A DNA stretch of 64,000 bases. It comes from Actinoplanes aureus (lineage in GTDB: Bacteria > Actinomycetota > Actinomycetes > Mycobacteriales > Micromonosporaceae). Positions 59,712 to 64,000 of this stretch are shown one piece after another. How positions within the stretch are numbered: the stretch's first letter is position 1; each line of letters opens with the position of its first letter. Below the pieces are notes generated by a model, which ran no database searches, was not told the DNA's origin, and was given only the letters and a program-made list of their open reading frames with translations. Location of the stretch: the NCBI RefSeq assembly GCF_015704865.1, contig NZ_JADQTO010000005.1, forward strand, positions 356,691 to 420,690, written 5' to 3'. Made by a program: the position numbers and the translations under genes.

Positions 59712-60884
59712 GTGCAGTCCTTCACGCTTCGCGCGCATCCCACCGGCATGGCCTGGGACCAGGCGTACGCGGTGGCCCGCGACACCGCCGGCCCGCTGCC
59801 CTCCGAGCCGGCCGCGGTGGCCGCGGCGACCGGACGGGTCCTGGCCGAGGCGGTGCTCGCCGCGGTACCGGTGCCCGCCTTCGACTGCGCGGCGATGGAC
59901 GGCTACGCCGTGACCGGCGCGGGTCCGTGGACCGTCGTCGGCCGCGTCCTCGCCGGCGCCCGGGCCGGCGACGGGTCGCTGACTTCCGGCATGGCGGTGG
60001 AGATCGCCACCGGGGCGCCGGTTCCGGTCGGGGCCGAGGCGGTTCTGCCCTACGAGGACTGCCGGCGCGACGGTGTGACGGTCACCGGCACGCGCGGCCC
60101 GCGGGACCACATCCGCCGGGTGGGCGACGACGGCCGGGCGGGCGACACGGTGGCCCCGGCCGGGCGGGTGGTGACCGCGACGCTCGCGGCCGCTGCTGTT
60201 CAGGCCGGGGTGGAGCAACTGCGGGCACACCGGCGGCCGGCCGTGTCGTTGCTGGTGACCGGGGATGAGGTGATCATTTCGGGGACGCCGGGGCCGGGTC
60301 AGGTACGGGACTCCTTCACCGGGCTGGTCACCGCGGTCACGGTCCGGGCGGGTGGCGAGATGCGGTCGAGCCGCCATCTGCGGGACGACCCGGCGCTGCT
60401 GCGGGACGCGCTCGACGTCGCCGGCACCGACGTGGTGGTGGTCAGCGGCTCGTCCTCGGCCGGCGCCGCCGACCACCTGCACGCCGAGCTCGACGCCCGG
60501 CGGGCCACCTGGCACGTGCGCGGCGTCGCCTGCCGGCCGGGACACCCGCAGGCGCTGGCCCGCCTGCCGGACGGGCGGTGGGTGGTCAGCCTGCCCGGTA
60601 ACCCGTACGCCGGTCTGGTCGCGGCGCTGACCCTGCTCGAACCGTTGCTGACCGCCCTCGCCGGCCGGCCTGCGGCACCGCTGGCGCGCATGCCGGTCAG
60701 CGGAGTGGCCGAGGTGAGGCAGGGCGTACGTGTCGTACCCGTGCTCTTCGAAGGTGGCCCGGCCCGGATCGCCGCCGCCGGCGGCGCGGCCGGCCTGCGG
60801 GCCGCCGCCTCCGCGGACGCCCTCGCCGTGCTGCCCACCGGCTGGGCCGACCGCGAACCGGCGGTGATCCTGGCGCTTCCCTGA
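59712..60884 (+). CDS. moeA: Molybdopterin molybdenumtransferase MoeA-like
   Basis: The 390-residue enzyme inserts molybdenum into adenylylated molybdopterin. It has the N-terminal VPAFDCAAMDGYAV motif, AVLPYEDC, and the MoeA/MogA domain with LLVTGDEVI, VVVVSGSSSAGAADHL and VSLPGNPYAGLVA. The start is uncertain: GTG 59712 and ATG 59748 both suit; the frame is open earlier. Several Asp positions in the second domain differ from E. coli MoeA (SGSSSAG instead of SGGVSVG), so this may be a paralogue. Confidence 0.85.
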   Translation: MQSFTLRAHPTGMAWDQAYAVARDTAGPLPSEPAAVAAATGRVLAEAVLAAVPVPAFDCAAMDGYAVTGAGPWTVVGRVLAGARAGDGSLTSGMAVEIATGAPVPVGAEAVLPYEDCRRDGVTVTGTRGPRDHIRRVGDDGRAGDTVAPAGRVVTATLAAAAVQAGVEQLRAHRRPAVSLLVTGDEVIISGTPGPGQVRDSFTGLVTAVTVRAGGEMRSSRHLRDDPALLRDALDVAGTDVVVVSGSSSAGAADHLHAELDARRATWHVRGVACRPGHPQALARLPDGRWVVSLPGNPYAGLVAALTLLEPLLTALAGRPAAPLARMPVSGVAEVRQGVRVVPVLFEGGPARIAAAGGAAGLRAAASADALAVLPTGWADREPAVILALP

Positions 60885-60958
60885 GGCATCCGGGGCCCGG
60901 CCGGCCACGAATGACAGGCGAGCCCGGGCGCCTGCCCGGCACGTCTGGGAGAGATGCC

Positions 60959-61651
60959 ATGGACACACAGGCGATGCACATCGCCAACGGGATCGTGAAC
61001 GCGCCGATCTCCGCCCTGTTCCTGGTCGTCGCGGTAGCCGCGCTGGCGTTCTGCGTATGGCGGGCCCGCGCGGACCTCGACGACCGGCTGGCACCGATGG
61101 CGGGTCTGGCGGCGGCGTTCATCTTCGCCGCGCAGATGCTGAACTTCCCGGTGGCCGCCGGTGTCTCCGGCCACCTGCTCGGCGGCGCTCTCGCGGCATT
61201 GCTGGTCGGTCCCTGGCTGGGCGCGCTGTGCGTGGCGACCGTGCTGATCGTGCAGGCGCTGCTCTTTGCCGACGGCGGGCTGACGGCCATCGGCCTGAAC
61301 GTCGTCAACATGGCGATCATCGGCACCGGGGTGGGATATCTGCTGGCCGCCGGCCTGTTGCGGGTGCTGCCGCGGACGACGGCCGGGCTCGGCCTGACCG
61401 CCCTGGTCGCTTCCATCGTCAGCGTGGTCGCCGCGGCTCAGGGCTTCGTCCTCCAGTACGCCCTGGGCGGCACCACCGAGCTGCCGATCGCCGAGGTGGC
61501 GGGTCTGCTGGCGGGTGCCCATCTGCTGATCGGTGTCGGCGAGGGACTGATCGCCGCGGTCACCGTGGTGACGGTGGCCCGGGTCCGGCCCGACCTGGTC
61601 TACGCGCTGCGCCGCTCGGCTCGCACGGTCCCGGTCGGAGCATCGGCATGA
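60959..61651 (+). CDS. CbiM-family cobalt/nickel ECF transporter substrate subunit
   Basis: A 230-residue membrane protein with about seven helices of the CbiM/NikM family. Hallmarks: MHIANGIVN near the start, AQMLNFPVAAGVSGHLLGGALAALLVGPW in the middle, and ALLFADGGLTAIGLNVVNMAIIG. In known CbiM/NikM proteins the free N-terminal Met-His binds the metal; here MHIANG begins at ATG 60974, so that may be the true start even though ATG 60959 has the better GGGAGAG site. The stop overlaps the PDGLE gene as ATGA. No CbiQ or CbiO gene follows. Confidence 0.88.
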   Translation: MDTQAMHIANGIVNAPISALFLVVAVAALAFCVWRARADLDDRLAPMAGLAAAFIFAAQMLNFPVAAGVSGHLLGGALAALLVGPWLGALCVATVLIVQALLFADGGLTAIGLNVVNMAIIGTGVGYLLAAGLLRVLPRTTAGLGLTALVASIVSVVAAAQGFVLQYALGGTTELPIAEVAGLLAGAHLLIGVGEGLIAAVTVVTVARVRPDLVYALRRSARTVPVGASA

Positions 61652-62043
61652 ACCGGGACGACGACCGGGACGCCGGCCTGGACATCCTCGACGGTGTGGG
61701 CGCCGCTGACCGCGACAGCGTCCGCCGCAGGCGCCGGCTCGGCTGGTTCCTCGTCGCCGGCCTGCTGGTGGCGCTGGTGCTGGCCGGGGTGGTCAGCAAC
61801 TTCGCGTCGGAGAGCCCGGACGGGCTGGACCACGCCGCCCGGGTGGGGTGCGTTTTCGACGTCGGTGGCGAGATCATCGCCGGAACGTGCATGGCGCAGG
61901 GGGAGACCGGTCACGAGCTGGCCGGCAGCCCGTTCGCCGACTACGCGTTCGGCGCCACCGGGCTGTCCGGCGTGATCGGCGTGCTCGCCACCTTCGTCCT
62001 CGGCAGCGGCCTGATCAGGCTCACCCTTGTTGCCAAAAGCTAG
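61648..62043 (+). CDS. PDGLE-domain protein (CbiN-like accessory subunit)
   Basis: The 131-residue protein has two membrane helices (about 32-51 and 105-128) joined by an extracytoplasmic loop with ESPDGLDHAAR, the PDGLE motif that gives the family its name. Such proteins replace CbiN in many nickel/cobalt ECF transporters and are needed for metal loading of CbiM. ATG 61648 overlaps cbiM. The N-terminal 30 residues are acidic and cytoplasmic. Confidence 0.88.
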   Translation: MNRDDDRDAGLDILDGVGAADRDSVRRRRRLGWFLVAGLLVALVLAGVVSNFASESPDGLDHAARVGCVFDVGGEIIAGTCMAQGETGHELAGSPFADYAFGATGLSGVIGVLATFVLGSGLIRLTLVAKS

Positions 62044-62190
62044 CAACCGCAGCATCATGGCATTAGGAGCGGGTGTTGCTTGGCCGTGACCCGTCGTTCC
62101 GGTGCAGGGCGTTCCGGCTCGCGATGATCCAGCAGCCGGGGCGCCCTTGCCGTTCCCGGGGATAGCCGGTGATCTCTACGCTGATCGGCG

Positions 62191-62850
62191 ATGCCCATCA
62201 AACGCGCGCCCCGCACCGTGGGGGCCGGCCTCGTCGTCGCCTCGGTGGTGATCTTCGCGTGGCGTGCCGCGGCGAACTGGTACCCCGGATGGGCCCTGCT
62301 GGCGGCCGCCTCCGTCGTGCTCCTGATCGGCCTGGCTCTGCTCACCCGCCGCGCGTTGCTCCGGAGGCGGGCGGTGGCCTGGGCGGGGGACGCCGGGTGG
62401 ACCGCCGCCGGCGAGAGCAGCCGGCCGTGGCCCTGGCAGGAGCTGCGGCTGCGTGGCGACATCCGGGTGACGCGCGCCTGGACCCGGGAGGTGGACGGCC
62501 TGCCGGTCACCACCGGGGAGATCCACTGGACGGGTGGCGCGCTCGCCGGGCTGGTCCTGGCCCGTGCCGGCCGGGGTGTCTTCGTCGTGGTCGGGCTGCC
62601 GAGGCCGGTGCCGGAGATGGGGCTGCGGCTGCCGTACCGGTTCGTCGGCGACTGGCCCCGGCAGACCGATCCGGAGGTGCGCCAGGCCTTCCTGGACGGC
62701 CTGATCGCGCCGTGGACCGTACGCGGTGGTGAACTGTTCACGATCGAACCGCAGGGCGGGCTGTTCCTCGATCCGGCGGCCTTCGACCGTACGGTCCGGC
62801 GGGCGCTGCGTACCGTCGCGTTGCTGCACCTCACCCAGCCGAATCGATGA
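62191..62850 (+). CDS. Hypothetical membrane protein with soluble C-terminal domain
   Basis: I do not recognise a family. The 219-residue protein has two helices at about 10-26 and 32-53, then a soluble domain of about 160 residues rich in Trp, Arg and Gly. The pair of helices near the N-terminus with a cytoplasmic tail is similar to small actinobacterial membrane proteins of unknown role. ATG 62191 is the only suitable start. It is 147 bases after the PDGLE gene, so probably separate. Confidence 0.65.
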   Translation: MPIKRAPRTVGAGLVVASVVIFAWRAAANWYPGWALLAAASVVLLIGLALLTRRALLRRRAVAWAGDAGWTAAGESSRPWPWQELRLRGDIRVTRAWTREVDGLPVTTGEIHWTGGALAGLVLARAGRGVFVVVGLPRPVPEMGLRLPYRFVGDWPRQTDPEVRQAFLDGLIAPWTVRGGELFTIEPQGGLFLDPAAFDRTVRRALRTVALLHLTQPNR

Positions 62851-62994
62851 TCTTGTCGACATTCCGACGCACCGGCCGCGGATAGTGCCCGAATAGTCCG
62901 CAAGCGCCGGTCACCCGGTCCTGGTGCCGCTAGCGGCCCTGACCTACCCTGAGCCGGCCGATCGATGATCGGCGACAACGGGGAGGGTACGCGG

Positions 62995-63528
62995 GTGACG
63001 GCGGCGACCGTGGTGTTCCTGGTGATCGGCGGAGTGGGGCTCGCGTTGCTCGCGTTCGCGCTGCTCGGCGGCGAGATCGCACACATCGGGGGTATCGGCG
63101 CGGACGGGCTGGTGTCCCTCGAGGCGGTCGCCGGTTTCCTCGGCGCGCTGGGCTTCGGCGGCGCGATCACCGCGGAAGTGCTCGATGCGCGTACCCCCGG
63201 TCTCATCGCCGTCTCGACGGCCGTCGCCGCCGTGGCCGCCGTGGTGGCCGCCTGGCTCGCGCTGCGGTTGTCCCGCGCGGCCCGCGACATGCCGACCGAC
63301 GCCACCCCCACCCGGCAGCACCTGATCGGCACGCTCGGCGTGGTGGTCACCCCGGTGCCCGACGGCGGCGGCTACGGCGAGGTACGGGTCCGGCTCGGCG
63401 GCCAGCCGGTCAAACTCAACGCCCGCGCCGACCACGCGCTGCCGGCCGGCACCCAGATCTTCGTGGTGGAAGCACCCACTGACACGTCCGTCGTCGTCGA
63501 GGCGACGCCAACCCCCGGAAGGGCATAA
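62995..63528 (+). CDS. NfeD-like membrane protein
   Basis: The 177-residue protein has three or four helices (about 5-25, 42-68, 72-92) and a C-terminal OB-fold-like domain (LIGTLGVVVTPVPDGGGYGEVRVRLGG) as in the short NfeD (YuaF-like) group. These act with flotillins in membrane organisation. GTG 62995 is supported by GGAGGG 6 bases before. The flotillin gene starts directly at the stop, which fixes the pairing. Confidence 0.85.
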   Translation: MTAATVVFLVIGGVGLALLAFALLGGEIAHIGGIGADGLVSLEAVAGFLGALGFGGAITAEVLDARTPGLIAVSTAVAAVAAVVAAWLALRLSRAARDMPTDATPTRQHLIGTLGVVVTPVPDGGGYGEVRVRLGGQPVKLNARADHALPAGTQIFVVEAPTDTSVVVEATPTPGRA

Positions 63529-64000
63529 ATGTCACCACTGCTGTACGCGATCGGCGGCGCGCTGCTGCTGGTCATCCTCCTCGTGCTCTTCGTGCTCTCC
63601 CGGATCAAGGTGGCCGGGCCGAACGAGGCCTTCATCATCACCGGCCGCAAGGGCCGGGTGACCCAGTCGGCGGACGGCACCAGCAGCACCGACCTGTCCG
63701 GGCAGAAGGTCGTGATGGGCGCCTCGGTGTTCGTCATGCCGGTCGTGCAGCGCCTGCAGTCCCTCGACCTGTCCAGCCGGCGCATCGACGTCAGCATCAA
63801 GGGCGCCGTGTCCAAGCAGGGCATCCGGGCCGAGCTGCACGGTGTCGCCATCGTCAAGGTCGGCGGCACCGAGGACGCGATCCGGGCCGCCGCGCAGCGG
63901 TTCCTGCACCAGCAGGCCGAGATCGAGGACTTCACCCGTGAGGTGCTCGCCGGCGCGCTGCGCTCGATCGTCGGCCGGCTCACCGTCGAGGAGATCATCC
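63529..64000 (+). CDS. Flotillin/SPFH-domain protein, 3' end outside window
   Basis: The first 157 residues are visible. A membrane helix (4-23) is followed by the SPFH domain: RIKVAGPNEAFIITGRKG, GASVFVMPVVQRLQSLDLSSRRID, and RFLHQQAEIEDFTREVLAGALRSIVG. It is of the YuaG/FloT type, which marks fluid membrane microdomains. ATG 63529 follows GGAAGGGC, directly after the NfeD stop (TAA, ATG). The C-terminal coiled coil lies beyond the window. Confidence 0.9.
   Translation, partial: MSPLLYAIGGALLLVILLVLFVLSRIKVAGPNEAFIITGRKGRVTQSADGTSSTDLSGQKVVMGASVFVMPVVQRLQSLDLSSRRIDVSIKGAVSKQGIRAELHGVAIVKVGGTEDAIRAAAQRFLHQQAEIEDFTREVLAGALRSIVGRLTVEEII

Noticed and set aside
60885..60958. Possible cobalamin or nickel riboswitch before cbiM
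   Set aside because: Only 74 bases are available and no B12-box or NiCo-type pairing is visible.
1..64000. tRNA, rRNA, CRISPR or insertion sequence
   Set aside because: No tRNA TPsiC-type arms in a cloverleaf context, no regularly spaced repeats and no transposase or integrase reading frame were seen on either strand.

Overview
The window is about 70% GC or higher by eye and densely coded, with strong third-position G/C, many GTG and some TTG starts, and frequent 4-bp stop/start overlaps (ATGA, GTGA, TTGA). RbpA, an Lnt/Ppm1-type pair, two F420-type (LLM) oxidoreductases with a likely F420 split-barrel partner, a mycothiol-type DinB protein and a DUF574 methyltransferase all point to an actinomycete. 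The mix of families suggests the Micromonosporaceae (Actinoplanes-like); that genus-level call is an inference. I saw no rRNA, tRNA, CRISPR array, transposase or prophage gene.

Layout. 1-9860: c-di-GMP signalling (a partial GGDEF protein and a GGDEF-EAL protein), an SfnB/DszC-like flavoprotein, two small membrane-anchored proteins (one apparently frameshifted), a DUF574 methyltransferase, a GNAT enzyme and a stand-alone 5'-3' exonuclease. 9883-15630: an unknown membrane protein, an FtsX-type ABC exporter, and a divergent histidine kinase/NarL-type regulator pair. 15650-31831: catabolic and redox genes: three acyl-CoA dehydrogenase-family proteins across the left half, aldehyde and alcohol dehydrogenases, F420-type oxidoreductases, two MpaB/DUF2236 proteins, and GntR, TetR, AsnC and ECF41 regulators. 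Two divergent promoter regions here share an identical 15-bp direct repeat around a GntR gene. An ECF41 operon faces an SDR gene across two back-to-back ECF41-type promoters.

31872-39816: a lysine aminomutase locus. kamA is divergent from kdd, an amidohydrolase, kamD, kamE, kal and a GlmL-like gene. It encodes most of the 3,5-diaminohexanoate route of lysine breakdown, but no kce gene is present. 39817-40233 has no convincing protein gene. It has a MerR-type promoter layout followed by paired segments and a terminal hairpin, a candidate structured RNA.

40234-45204: lipoprotein N-acyltransferase, polyprenol-phosphate mannose synthase, FxsA, RbpA behind a textbook SigR-type promoter, and a zinc-ribbon coiled-coil protein. 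45542-59583: a surface glycan cluster. Its PglF-, PglE-, PglD- and PglC-like set would make and load a UDP-diacetamido-trideoxyhexose. It also has a flippase, a polymerase-like protein, two glycosyltransferases, a tyrosine autokinase/phosphatase pair, a DUF4012 protein and an LPXTG-type wall protein. 59712-64000: MoeA, a CbiM plus PDGLE metal-uptake pair without CbiQ or CbiO, an unknown membrane protein, and an NfeD/flotillin pair cut by the window edge.
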